A model generated the notes under the pieces. The model worked only from the letters and a program-made list of their open reading frames with translations, searched no databases and was not told the DNA's origin. The position numbers and the translations under genes are program-made. A stretch of 64,000 bases of DNA from Closterium sp. NIES-65 (lineage: Eukaryota > Streptophyta > Zygnematophyceae > Desmidiales > Closteriaceae), in the NCBI GenBank assembly GCA_948144175.1, contig CANXME010002654.1, positions 1,550,001 through 1,614,000 of the forward strand, in the 5' to 3' direction. Below are positions 30,349 to 42,100 of this stretch, piece after piece. The first letter of the stretch is position 1. Every line of letters begins with the position of its first letter.

Positions 30349-30863
30349 CAAGGCCTATTTTATTAGAGTAAAATACCCTTTTTGCCCTGATGGTAGGCCG
30401 TTTTTTCCCAGTTGCCAAATCAGCCTATGGAAATTTTTTCCCTAGCGAAAAAAGGCGAAGGTTTTGAGTACATTGATAACGACTTTGGTTGCCCTGCGGA
30501 TATCAGGGTGCGCTGCACATTACACTAATACCAAATCCTCTGTAGAGAGGATTTTGTTGCGAAGCCGCAAAATATCTATATGGTCCCCGGAATTCGAACT
30601 CGCGATCTTTCGACACCTATCAGAAAATCTAACAAACTGAAACATACCCCGTTGCCACTACAATGCAGTCAATGTTTATGCAAAGTTATGAAAATATTTA
30701 CACTACAAAGAGTGTAACAATTTTTTTCTCCTGACACAAATGGTGTATCTGAAATTTTAGGCTGCTGCCATCAGTGTACGGAAAATATTACCCCAAGGGT
30801 CAGGGTACTGGGGGCCTGGAACCCTGATTTGCAAGAGTGGCCCAAAACCAATTTTGGGCCCTG
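30349..30863. mobile_element. hAT-type non-autonomous DNA transposon (hAT1)
   Basis: This 515-bp insertion in copia C6 has ends CAAGGCC-TATTTTAT and, inverted, CAGGGCCCAAAATTG. It is flanked by 8-bp copies GCCAGTGT (30341-30348) and GCCAGTGC (30864-30871). Comparison with the RT of C2 and C9 shows one copy of this stretch in uninterrupted elements. Eight-bp duplications and CA(G/A)GG ends fit the hAT superfamily. Subterminal CCCTGAT/ATCAGGG motifs recur, as in hAT2 at 56201-60227, whose left end matches this one closely. No transposase frame is present, so it would have needed one from elsewhere. Confidence 0.75.
30571..30655 (-). repeat. tRNA-like sequence inside hAT1
   Basis: On the minus strand this reads a box-A-like TTTCAGTTTGTTAGA, then CGAAAGATCGCGAGTTCGAATTCC (box B), ending GGGGACCAT. 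It resembles the unit at 11932-12009 in order, spacing and the GGACCAT end. The anticodon arm is poorly paired. It is most likely a tRNA-derived repeat or tRNA pseudogene carried by the transposon. Confidence 0.35.
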
Positions 30864-33800
30864 GCCAGTGCCTCGGTGTCAGCAGTAGCAAAGAACAAAG
30901 TCATTGACGTTCACGAGGATGTATAACGGTGGCAGAGGAGGGTGTATGCACAGAAACAACGACGGGCCAGCAGTCGAAGCAGCAAACCCAAGTGCTGCAA
31001 GTGTCGTGCTCAGTGTGTCGTGCCACTTGCAAAGCGTCTGGTGGAGACCGTAGACTGGCCGCCAGAGGCTCCACTAGGTACCCTAAAAAAACGGCTCAGT
31101 GAAGCCAGGTGGACGGTGCAGCCATATCTCCTTGTGAAGGCTGCCCTGCAAGAAAACTGTGGAGAAAACTCATAGTCACGCTGTGGTGCAAGGTGCAGTA
31201 ACACCTGAGCAGTGGTCATCTTTAGGGTAGGGGAGAAGGTATGGAAGAAATTGACCCCCTGCATCTGACTGAAGACTCGTGCAACGTAATGCGCCTTGAA
31301 GACAGGCGTAGAGCCCGGCGGTCGTTTCACTCTGAAAATCCACATGCTATCGACTATGTTCGCCTAGAAGGGGAAACTGCGTCAACGAGGGTACCTGTAG
31401 ACTTCCAGGATGCCATCTCTGTGTCCATGGCTATTTCCCACTGAGAGGAGTACGGACCTGAATTTGCCTTTGCGTAAGAGCCGCGGGGTCGGGATGTTCA
31501 GTGCATCCGGTTCTCCCTCTGGGGCAAGTAGCATGGCAGCGAGATGAGCTATAGCAGCCGCAAGGCACTCCAGCTTAAACTATCCGTATTCAAGGACATC
31601 ACTACCAAAGGCAAGCTCACCCTCGTTGGACGGAGGACAGTCAGACTCAGAAACAAGCCTCGCGAAGTAGTCTAGACGACAGGCAGCAGCAAAGGTAACT
31701 AGCTAGGGTCAGTGATAAGTATGGCCAGAACATGCGTGATAGTAGGACTAGTAGCACGAGCAAGGTCAAATTCAGGGAGAGGACGTCAGGAAGAGAGGAC
31801 GCTAGAGGAGATGGCAATAAAGAACATTGTGCAATATATTAAGGATGAAGGGTCATGGTGTGCGTGCCGGGGACAGGTGGAGGACGAACACGGGAAGCAC
31901 AACGAGTACGAACAAGTGTGGCAGGATGAGACGTAGGCTCTGAACGCTCAGTCAGGGAGTTTGTCGACTCAGTGTAAGGAGAAGGAGCAGGCAGTGGGGA
32001 GCTAGGTTGTAACTGTGGCTGTGACGGGTCAAGAGGTGGACATAGTAGAGGAGGAGTAACATCAGTGGAAGACCGAAGACTGAGAACCTGGCGAAGTGCT
32101 GAGGGTGGTGGCAATGACGACTACGGCTGGTCCAAGAAGAACGGTTGCCGCTGCACAGCACCCCTAGCTCCAGTACCTCCAACGCCAGAACCTCCAGAAC
32201 TGCCAGCTCCAGCACCTCCAGCTCTAGTACCTCTAGCTTCAGAACCTCCGGCACCGCCAGCTCCAGCACCTCCAGCTTGAGCACCTCCAGCACCAGAACC
32301 TCCAGCGCCTCCAGCAACAGTACTTCCAGCATCAGAACCTCCAACTCTAGTACCTCTAGCTCTAGAGACTCCAACGCCTCCAGCTCCAGCATCAGCACCC
32401 CCAGACTCAGCACCTCTAGTGTCAGCACCCCCAGAGTTAGTACCCCCAGGTTCGGCACCCCTAGAACCAGCATCTCCAGGCTCAACACCGCGCTGGACCA
32501 CCCACTCCAGAGCTGCTGCGGCGAGAGAGTCACCTGCGGACGCAATTGCTAGCGTTGTCCACCCGCAGCTCCAGTACCTCCAGCTCTAGCACCTCCAGCA
32601 CCAGAACCCCCAGTACCTCCAGTGAGAGCACCTCCAGCACCGCCAGCTCTAGCACCTCTAGAACCAGTACCCCCAGCGCCAGCACCCCCAATCACAGCAC
32701 CCCAAGAGCTTGCACCTCTAGCGTCACCACCTTCAGATGCACCAGAGTCCACAACAACAGGCTGCAGAGGCGGCGAAGGTGGCTAAGGAGAAAAACCAAG
32801 AGGGGTCTCCAAGTGCGGGGAGTGGCGAGAGGCCGCAGTGTTGTCAGTAGCAAGGTCACCCCCGCTCAGCTGGGTCGGTGGAGTCTGAGGAGACCTCCAA
32901 AGGCACAACCCAGGGGGGAGGTGATACCTGAGACACACCTAAGCAAGCAGGACGCCGGGGGGGGGGGGAGGGGGCTGGGGTCTATTGGGGGGTAACCTGG
33001 AACCAAGAAGTGAGGTGGCGGGGAGACAAGAGAAGACTCGACGGTAGTAGCAAACCGGCTTGTCACAGGTGATGTCGCAGAAGGACAGGACGCGACGCGT
33101 GGTTGGGTGGTAGAACTGCCAAGGCGGGACGCCGATGGGAAAGCCAAGCAAGACGCAGCGAATAGTGCGAGGAGAGAGCTTGCCCGCGGTGGTATCACGG
33201 ACAAGGGCAAGCAAACCCAAGACCCAAAACGCCTATGCATCGCCAACCTCCCCCGTCCAACACATTGTTTCTGGAATGGAGACACCGGGCCAGAGGTTGA
33301 GCTGATGCGTGGTGTATCAGACCAAAATGACCACAGAAATGGGCAGCAGCTGCATGGATCATGGAGGTGCGAGCAACCTCCATGATCAAGCCAATGCGGT
33401 GCTCGGCGATCTCATTATGCTGGGGCGAAACCACAAACGCAAACGACTAGCTGATGACCTCCGCACGACAAAAGTTCTCAAGCAGACCGGAGGAAAAATC
33501 ACCTCGACGGTCAGAGTGCACACGGAGCACCAGGAGGTCCTGACGGAATCGTGCATTCAACTAGCAGCAAACAATGTGGATCCAAGGGATCAATAAAAGA
33601 CGAACGCCTCCCTTGTGCTGCAAGGGAAACATCATGGCGTAGCGCGTGTAGTCGTCGACGACAAGCAGGAAATAGCGTTCCCGGCCCGGCCCAGGATTGG
33701 GGACGGGGCCTTCATCCATGTGCAAGGTCTGCAGAGGAGCAGTGGTTGGAGGGAAGGAGGAGGAGTGAGGAGCGATGTGCTGTCGCCCCTCGACGCAGGG

Positions 33801-35356
33801 AGAGCACGGCGACGCAAACAACGGTGAGAGTGCAGGAAGGGACCTCGGAAGGCCTGAGACAAGGAAACGCGAGTGCATGCGATGCGAACGCTGGAGGGAG
33901 GGGTGATCAAGACTATGGTGCCAGAGGAGGGATGGGTGCGTGAGTAACTAGCACGAGCAAGACGCAGGTTACTGGCTAAATGCAACTAGCTGTGTGGACT
34001 TAGTGCAGTCTGTACAATCCCGGCCCTGACCTCCGGATGAACGTGGCAAGGTGGTCGCTAGTCACCGAGTCCGTACCGATCGCCACAAGCTCGCCCCCAA
34101 GAGTAGTGGTAGTGACCAAATGATCCTGGTGGACAGCCTGACTCACCAAGTTCATAGCGAGGGGGGTGGAAATCTGTGAGGGGGCTAGAGGGGGCTGCTA
34201 GACACGGGAGAACAGTGGTGCCGCGTGCAATGACCGGGCTAGTTGAGGGGTCGGCCAAAGTGATAGGGACAGGTGTTGCGAGAGGTGTGATCGCAGTGTA
34301 GTCGTCAAAGAATCAGCGAGACGCGCCGGAGTCCAACGTAAAGGTGTGCAAAGCCTTCGCAACAACTGCAGCTGTGCTACCCGTCTCATAAGCATGTACA
34401 CTAGTAGTCTCCACACCAGCAGCCTTGCCACACACGAGTAATAGTCACCCTCGACACTAGCAGAAACAACATACATATCATATATGCCATACAAGGTCTG
34501 GTCAAAATCAAGAGCAAAGACATCTATGTTTTTCTTGAGCAGTGCTAGCCAGTCAGGAGTCTTCAGCTGTTCACCAAACTCCTCGTGAAACGCGTCGTCG
34601 AGGCGGAAGAAGCAGCGAGCCTCGACGTGTCCCGATCGGCCACACACCTCTCCTGGACGACCAGTGCGGCGCCGGTATTGGCAGGGGCCACCAGAGCTTC
34701 CATGCTATGCAACCCTAGAACCTTGCCAAAGCGACCAGCAACCTTGCCAAAGCGAGCGCTGCTGCTGTCCACCCCTAGAACCTCCACTTCCACCCGCTGC
34801 ACAACCAGACGTAGCTGTACGGTTAGCCGAACTTGAGCCTCCACCCCAACTGCCACCCCCACCCCTTCCACCACCCCCACCAACCCCACTACCTCCACCA
34901 CCCCCGCCACCTCCACCACCGCCGTCACCTCCTCCACCCCCACCACCACCACTGCCACTACCCTCGCCACCAACCCCACCACCGCCACCCCCAGCACTCC
35001 CACCGCCCCCACCCTTACCACGCCCACCCTTGCCGCCACGGCGCCTCCCACCAGGAGCACTCGCAGCACCGACCTCCTCCTCAGTGCGAAGGAAGTGAAC
35101 ATCAGCAGCAGAAGCAACAGAGGGCATAAGAAGGGAGGGAGAACACCCCTTAAAGAAAGAGGGGAGGGGAGTGCCACGGGAGACAGCGATAGCGTGGGCA
35201 TTGGTCTCAGCCTCTAGGAGACGGGTTTCAAACGAGGCAAGGGTGAGCTCATTGGGGTTTATGGAGAGAAAGTGGTCTCAAACGGCGTGAAGAGAGTCTG
35301 GGAGGCGAGTCGTAAGGAAGTAAAGAGTGATGTACATTGGGGGCGGGTTCTGCGGA

Positions 35357-36415
35357 GATAACTACTACAACGGGAGCTAGACTACGGGCTAGGCACGGGT
35401 GCTCGTGTGATCTCTGCGTTTGTTGGTCCTTAGTCGTTTCCTAGTGCACACACTGCTTGCTAGTTCATGGGGCAATTTGGCAAGAGTTTCACTAGAGAAA
35501 GGTGACAACAATGGTACAATCAGGTTGGCAAGACAAGACTGCATCAGAGCTAGCATTCAAGTCGGTCGCCTGCCAACGCAGCATGGTCGACAGCGTTCCA
35601 GCACGACTTGGTCGACCGCGCTCCAGCAGTGCAAAGTCGGCGGCGTGCCAACGTTGCAGGTTGACGGCGTGCCAGCGTTGCTCCCGCAGAGCAGCAGCGC
35701 ACCTACTTCGCAGGTGCTCGTAGATAATTGGCGGGCTAAGCCTCGTCACCTGAACAGCGCACGCACCAAGTCATCCTCGTGCTGACGGCTCCACCTGATC
35801 CGCCACGTCGACCTCGGGATACCATCACCTAGGTCGGACTCGCCAACTTCGCCCGGTCGACCGGGCAACCATGTCGACCAGCTGCTTCTGTATGTGTTCG
35901 TCGACCTCCCAAGTCGACGACCACCCCAAGTCGACCTCACCAGGTCGACTACACCTCTGGTCGACCAGCTCCAGGTCGACGTCACTCCTGGTCGACCAGC
36001 TCCACGTAGACCAGCGCAGTTTTCAATCGACCACCCAAGTTGGCTACCCAAAGTCGGCGTCACCAAGTCGACGCCCCTTCTACGTCGGCGCCGACTTCCA
36101 GACCGACCTCTTGAAGTCTGCGACCTCCCAAATCAGCGATCTTGCAAGTCGGCGACCTTGCAAGTCGGTGACCTTGCAAGTCGGTGCCGACTTCCAGGTC
36201 AACGTGCCACATCGCCGACCACCAATTGAAGTCGGCTGTCGGCTTCCCAAGTTGGCGGCATTGCAGTGGCCCCGTGCAAGTCGACCAACCCCGTCGACCA
36301 GCTCGCCCAGGTCAGCGTCGCCCACTGCTGCAAGTCGGCTGTACCTCCCGTACACCCAACCACGAACTCGGCTCCGCCCAAGCAAGGACAGGGCCAACAA
36401 CAACTCCCGTTGACA
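35357..36415 (-). repeat. Probable 3' LTR of copia C7, left end unresolved
   Basis: On the minus strand TGTCAACGGGAG begins at 36415 right after the purine run GACAGGGGAG, as a 3' LTR should, about 130 bp after the pol stop. The stretch is dense in GTCGACC and AAGTCGG words. It holds a short tandem repeat ACCTTGCAAGTCGG (about 36125-36185). I cannot fix the left end because no second LTR copy is in the window; part of 35357-35500 may be something else. Confidence 0.4.
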
Positions 36416-37429
36416 CTCCCCTGTCGCGTTCACGCTTGGGCCCCCAGCCCACACGGCATCACTGCTCAGAAAATAGCTCGTCGGCGTGCACCCAACACAC
36501 AGCACGCCAGTCACCGCACCAGCCATGAAGGAGGGCATGGCACCTACTGCTGCACGTCGTTGTCCTCGTCGCCCACGTCGACCAAGCGCACCTGGCCAAT
36601 GGCAACGGAGCACTGGTTGAAGGCCGGATAGTGCAGCGCCTTCGTCAGAAAGTCGGCCGGCTGGTCAGCGGTCGGGATGTACTTCAGTGAAAACTTCCCA
36701 CGCTTCACCATGTGCTACAGCCAGGCCTGACGCCACTCCATGTGCTTGAGGTTGCCCATCAACCCCATGCCCTCGGCGACCGTGATGGCCGACTTGTTGT
36801 CCACCCGGAGGACGGTCGGCTTCCCGACATCCAGCTGCCGGAACTCGGCGAGGAGGAAGCGAAGTCGGCGTCCCTCCTTCCCGGCTTCCGTGGCCGCCAC
36901 ATACTCCGACTCGGTCGACGACAACGTCGTGCACTTCATGCGCTGGCTCGACCAGGAGACAGCAGCCCCTCCGTAGACAAACACGTAGCCGCCCGTGCTC
37001 GTTCTATTTTGCTTGTCACTGGCGTCGTTGGCGTCCACGTAGCCAGCCAGCTCCAGCGACTCAGGTCCACCGCCGAACTCCAAAGCGGTGTCACGCGTGT
37101 TGGCGAGGTAAGCGAGGCAGCGGTCGACCTCGCGCCAGTGCTGGTCGCTCCTCACTGTGAGGCCACTCCCCAGCTTGCTGCAGGCAAAGGCGATGTCCGG
37201 CCTCATCGTCGTCGCCGCGAACTGCAGCGAGCCGACCTTCTGCCGGTACTCCTCCTCCTGTCGCTCTTGTGCCTCATCGTCGTCGAGGGTGAGCTCGGCG
37301 TAGGCGTCGACCGAGACCGGCATCTTCGGGGTACGCCCGGTCTGCTCCTCGTCAATGAAGCGCCTACGCAGCTTGTCGGCGTAGCCCTGCTGGTGCAGCC
37401 ACAGCTTCCCCGCCGACCTATCGCGGACG

Positions 37430-38309
37430 TGTTAGAGACTAAGGACGGAGTCTATGAAGATTAGGTGCCCAAATTTCTCAAAATCGTTGGTCTCAATTTC
37501 TGGACAGAAACGTCGACTTCACAAGAAACGATGTCAGCGAAAGGTGCACCGTTAGAATCCCACAAAATTCGAATCTGTTGTAGCCCTAGACCGTGGGTAC
37601 ATTTCCCAATTTGAATCGTATCAAACTATGAAGCATATCTTGAGTAATGTTTTTCGGCGCACTAGGGGGTATGCTGCCACAGAAATTTAACTCAATCACA
37701 ATTAACTCACAAGTCCCACAAAAGAACATTAGAGTAGCACTATACCTGGTAGGAGGGGAAGAGGAGGACGAGAGGGAAGGTCCCAAGAGAGAGTCCCCAA
37801 CCAAGGAAACCCCATGCCACACAATTCCCTTCCCCATAGGCAACAAACTTTGACCTTTGTCACTTTCCAACCCATGCCATCCACCTCACCACAACTTGAT
37901 CACACTTACCAACCTGGTTTGGTTTCACTCAACCTCTTTGCAACATCTACAGTGATGGGTTCGAATTTCCCAACCCCCACAAGTCTGTACCCCATATTGA
38001 GTCAATGCCACAACTTCCCAAAGTAGCTGCAACCAAAATATATAAGCATACGAACTCCAATGTTCGTAACTTTCTTGGTTGTGCTCCGATCGCGACGATT
38101 CTTGGTTCGTCGGAAAGCTCTTGAGTAGAGGAATCACTTCAGATATCTGCTCAAGCCAAATAACATACACACATACACACACACACACAGAGAAAATCCA
38201 AACCACACAAGACACAAATTTCTTGCACACGCTCACACCACGCATGCAAGGCACAAACACATGATGGGAGGCAAACAGACGTGAATGCATATGGTTGCAT
38301 CACACAACA
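37430..38309 (-). repeat. 3' LTR of C8
   Basis: It is 880 bp, reading TGTTGTGTG...CTCTAACA on the minus strand, with 4-bp inverted ends TGTT/AACA. It starts directly after the purine tract and ends exactly where C7 sequence resumes. It contains an (AC)n microsatellite at about 38175-38189. Confidence 0.6.
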
Positions 38310-39180
38310 AACTCCCCCTCTGGCTGCCAACCATCATCTCACATGCCATAACTCAAGCATGCACACTCAATGCACACTCATTCCCGCAAGCTTCATGCCC
38401 TTCCAATGCTCAGGTTCTGCCAGGCGCTTGGTGAGAAAATCAGCCGCCTGCTGCTGGGTCTTCACTATCTCCAGCCGCACCTCCTTGTCCAGGAGCCTCC
38501 TTGTCCAATGCCACTTTGGCCTGATGTGCTTTATCAAGCCATGAAGATAGGCATTCTTTGCAAGCTTCACTGCTGACTCATTGTCACAGAAAATCACAGT
38601 CGGCTCCCTCTGACACACTCCGATTTCCTCCAACAAACGCCTTAGCCACACCACCTCCTTTGCCCCATGATGCAGGGTCATGTACTCTGTCTCACACGAG
38701 GACAACCCCACCTCGTTCTGCTTCTTGCTGCGCCAGCTCACTGCACCACCTCCAAAGAGGCACACATAGCCTCCAATGCTGGTGCCATCCATCTTCACTG
38801 AGTTGAAGCTAGCGTCGGTGTAGCAAGTCAAGCGTTTCTCCCCCTTGCTCAAATCAGCTGCACCCCTCTGTAGCCTCTATCGCACAGCACTGTACTCCAA
38901 GCCCACTGATGCTGTAGCGCTCACATAGCGGACCAACCTCTTGGCCGCTTCCAGCTGCTCATGACTTGGGCATGAAACCACACTCGCAAGCCTGGACGTA
39001 GCAAAGGCAATGTCAGGCCGCGTATGGTTAGCCGCATAGTTGAGTGCCCCCACCATGGAGTGAAACAACTTCCTGTCACTCTCCCCCACCACCTCCTCAT
39101 CAGCACAGGGCTCCACAGTGAACCCCGAAGGAAGCGGGGTGGCTGGCTTTCCTGCATCTTGCAGCCCATACTTCTCAGTC
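37430..39180 (-). mobile_element. Copia piece C8, a third copia lineage, inside C7
   Basis: On the minus strand a 5'-incomplete copia: the end of RT (YGLQDAGKPATPLPSGF, about 38880-39180), RNase H (CYTDASF, SSCETEYM, FCDNESAVKLAKN, to 38367), purine tract GAGGGGGAGTT and an 880-bp 3' LTR (37430-38309). It lies between RT parts of C7. RNase H and RT are unlike those of C7 and of the C4 group. It is incomplete, with a few breaks. Confidence 0.75.
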
Positions 39181-42100
39181 GTTGAAGTAATCCGGCTGGG
39201 ACATGTACAGCACCCGATCGAGCTTGCTCTGTAGGAAGGCGTTCTTCTTGTCAAGCTGCATCAGGTTGAGGTTGAGGACGGCGACGATACTGAGGAAGAT
39301 CCTCAGCATGACGTAGCTGCTCACCGGCGCGAACGTCTCGTCGTAGTCGGCGCCATACACCTGAGTGAAGCCCTTCACGACCAGCCTCGCCTTCTCGCGC
39401 TCGACGGTGTCGTCGACGTGGTACTTCATCGTCAACACCCACCGGTTCTTCATGCGTTCATTCCCGGTAGGCGTTCGACCAGCTCTCAAGTGCCCATGTT
39501 GATGAGGCTGCAGATCTCCTCCTCCATGGCGGCCTTCACCGCCGGGCCCTTCCAGCTCGCCAACGCCTCCTTCACCGTCATGGTCGAGATGTCCCAATGG
39601 TGCTCGGGGTCGGCCAGCATGTACGGGTCGAGCTCCGGAAACTCCTCATCCTCCTCGGCGTCGTCGTACAGCAGGTCGTCGTCATCGTCCACGTCGTACA
39701 TTGTGGTGAAGGCAGCGGGGACGAAGAAGTCCGGCGGCATCCGAACTCTGTCCGACTTCCGGGGTTCCTGCCAAACCTCCACCACGTAACTCTTGGTGGA
39801 CTCCCCGGCGTCAACGTCTTCACGGCCCTCGTCGTCCTGCTGCACCTCAGTCGACTTCCTGGTCGACCGCTCCCCTGTGGTCAGCTTCCCTGCCGACTGC
39901 CTGGTTGCCGACTGCTCCGTGGTCGGCTTCACTGCTGCTTGCTCCCCTGTCGGCTGCTGCTCCTCGACCTGCTCCTCCACTATCGACGTCGACTTCAATC
40001 CCACGTCGACCTGCCCCTCGTCACATCGGCCACCGGCGATGCCCTTGGTCGGCGCCGACGCCAACATCCCACTACTCCCCTCATTGCTGAAGGCCGACAC
40101 CGAGGTCAGCCCGCGCAGGCCGGCTAGGAGGGGAGGGGCAGGAGAGGGAGGGGAAGGAGGACGGACGTCCTCGTCGTCCCCAGCAGCAAGCCCACCGACC
40201 TCGGCGAGCAGGGGTAACGTCGCCGTTAAGGTGTCGGTCGGCAGGGTTGTCGGCATCCGTCCTGACACCGGCCCGTACTCCGACTTCCACGCTTCCAGCG
40301 AAAGGTCCTCGTTCGACGTGGTGACCACTCGGTTGGCGTCGATGTCAAGGAGCTCCCAGCCCTTGCTCGCCGCTGACACGCCGAGGTGAAGGCCCCACCT
40401 GGCCTTCGGCTTCAGCTTTCCGCCACGCTGCTGCCCGGGAACCAGGAACAATGCCATGCAGCCCCACACCCGCGCCAGCGACAAGTCGGGCTTCGTCCCG
40501 GTAAGCAGCTGGTATGGTGTCGTCCTCGTCGGCAGCGTCGACCTCTCAAGGCAGTTGCGGACCCAGACGACCTGCCGCAAAGCGAGGTGCCACTAGTGGT
40601 GCTGCACGCCCATGTGCATCAGCATCGTCCGCACCGACTCCACCACCGTCCTCATCTCCCGCTTCGCCATGCCATTCTGCTGCGGGGTGTACGGGCAGGT
40701 ATGGACGTGGACAATCCCCTTGCCGTCCACAAAGTCGGTGAACTTCTTCCTAAGAAACTCCTCTCCTTGGTCAGAGCGAAGCATCAGCACTGACTTTGTC
40801 GTCTGCCGCTCCACCAACAACACCCACTTCTGGAACTCCAGCAGCTTATCCGACTTCTTGGCGACCGGCCTCACCCACACGAAGCGGGTCTTGCGGTCCT
40901 TGAGTAGCAAGAAGTACAAGCTGCCGTCCTTGGCAGCCACGCGGAACGGCCCGCACAGGTCGATGTGCACGACGGCCAGCACGTCGTCGGCGTCGGAGCC
41001 TTGGTCGGGGAAGGTGTGCCGCGCCAGCTTCCCGCCGACGCACGAGACACACGGTGAGTCGGTGCCCGTCGCCGACTTGAGGTCCAGCCCAATGGCGACC
41101 TCGTTCTTCGCCGAGCTCCTGATGGTGTCCATGCCGACGTGTGCAAGACTCGCATGCATCCTGTCCGGCGTCGACTTCGTCTTCGAGACGATTGCCCGCT
41201 GGGCCACAACCTCCGGAGAGGGCGACGTCGACCTCGTAGAGCAGGGACGCACGTCGGTGCAGAGGACACGCCCGGAGTACGTCGCCCGGCCGAGCACCTC
41301 TCCTGCTGCCGAGACAAGCAACATCCCGTCGCCGTCCTCCTGCAGCTTCACGACGTGCTCCTTCAGCTGGCCGGACGACAGCAGGTTTGCCCGCACACCC
41401 GGGATGTACAGCACGTCGAGGATGAGCACCTGCTTCCCGGCCTCTCCTTGCAAGGCGACGGTGCCACGGCTCTGGACGTCCTGCAACGCCCCATTGAAGC
41501 CGCGCACGTGCTTGATGGGGCCACTCGGCTGCAGGTCGACGAAAACTTCCTTCGTCCCCATCAGGTGGTGGGAGCAGCCGCTGTCGAGCGGGACTACCGC
41601 CGGGTTTGCCTACACAGCTCCCGCCACCACCTGGAAGTCCTCTCCGGCCTCCGGCGCCAGCGAGACGGCCGGCTCCACGACGCCGACCAGCGAGCACGAC
41701 GCTGTCTTGTCGTCTTGCGCCTTGCTGCCAGCAAAGGAGTCCGCGTCCTTCGCCGAAGTCGACGTCTTGGTCGACTGCTTCTCCTTGCGCGGCTGGTTTC
41801 CTCCACAACAAGGACGACGGCTGCCAGACCTCCCACGGCCTCCCTTGGTGTCGTCGTCGTCGGAGTCACTGCGGTCGGGGCACTCGAAGGAGAGATGGTC
41901 GGGGTCGCCGCACAAACAACACTCCTGACGTCGACCTCCTCCTCCTCGACCGCTGTCCTTGGTCGACTTCTTCTTGTCGACCTCCTTGGCTGGCTTCCAG
42001 CCACTGCTACCAACGCCACCAGACTGTCCGCACTACCCTGGTCGACCTCCTTGCCTCCCCGGGGCGACGAAGTTCGCCTGCGCCAAGAGCTCTTATGACC

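Larger units (their letters stand above)
29780..35356 (-). mobile_element. Copia element C6, decayed, no LTRs left
   Basis: A minus-strand copia running from RNase H (about 29800) to the middle of gag (35356). Neither LTR is seen. A hAT-type element (30349-30863) sits in its RT region. It carries well over ten breaks and is among the oldest copies of this group here. The gag end stops abruptly where the GTCGAC-rich sequence of C7 begins. Confidence 0.8.
29811..35356 (-). pseudogene. gag-pol remnant of C6
   Basis: On the minus strand from 35356 downward: the later half of gag, a Gly-rich tract (about 34850-35050), a zinc knuckle with C-X12-C-X4-H-X4-C (about 34610-34680), a protease remnant (about 34300), and the pre-integrase and integrase region (about 33100-33950). 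Then a Gly/Ala/Glu repeat linker (about 32150-32760), RT (about 30240-31450) and part of RNase H (about 29811-30050, with HSDASWADRP). It is badly broken. Confidence 0.75.

Noticed and set aside
35420-36631. Overlapping ORFs on both strands in the GTCGAC-rich region
   Set aside because: All frames show the same low-complexity composition, no domain is recognisable, and the place fits the 3' noncoding part or LTR of C7.
37925-38290. 121-codon minus-strand ORF with a Val/Cys-rich stretch
   Set aside because: It lies wholly in the C8 LTR, and the VCVCVCV run is the (AC)n microsatellite.
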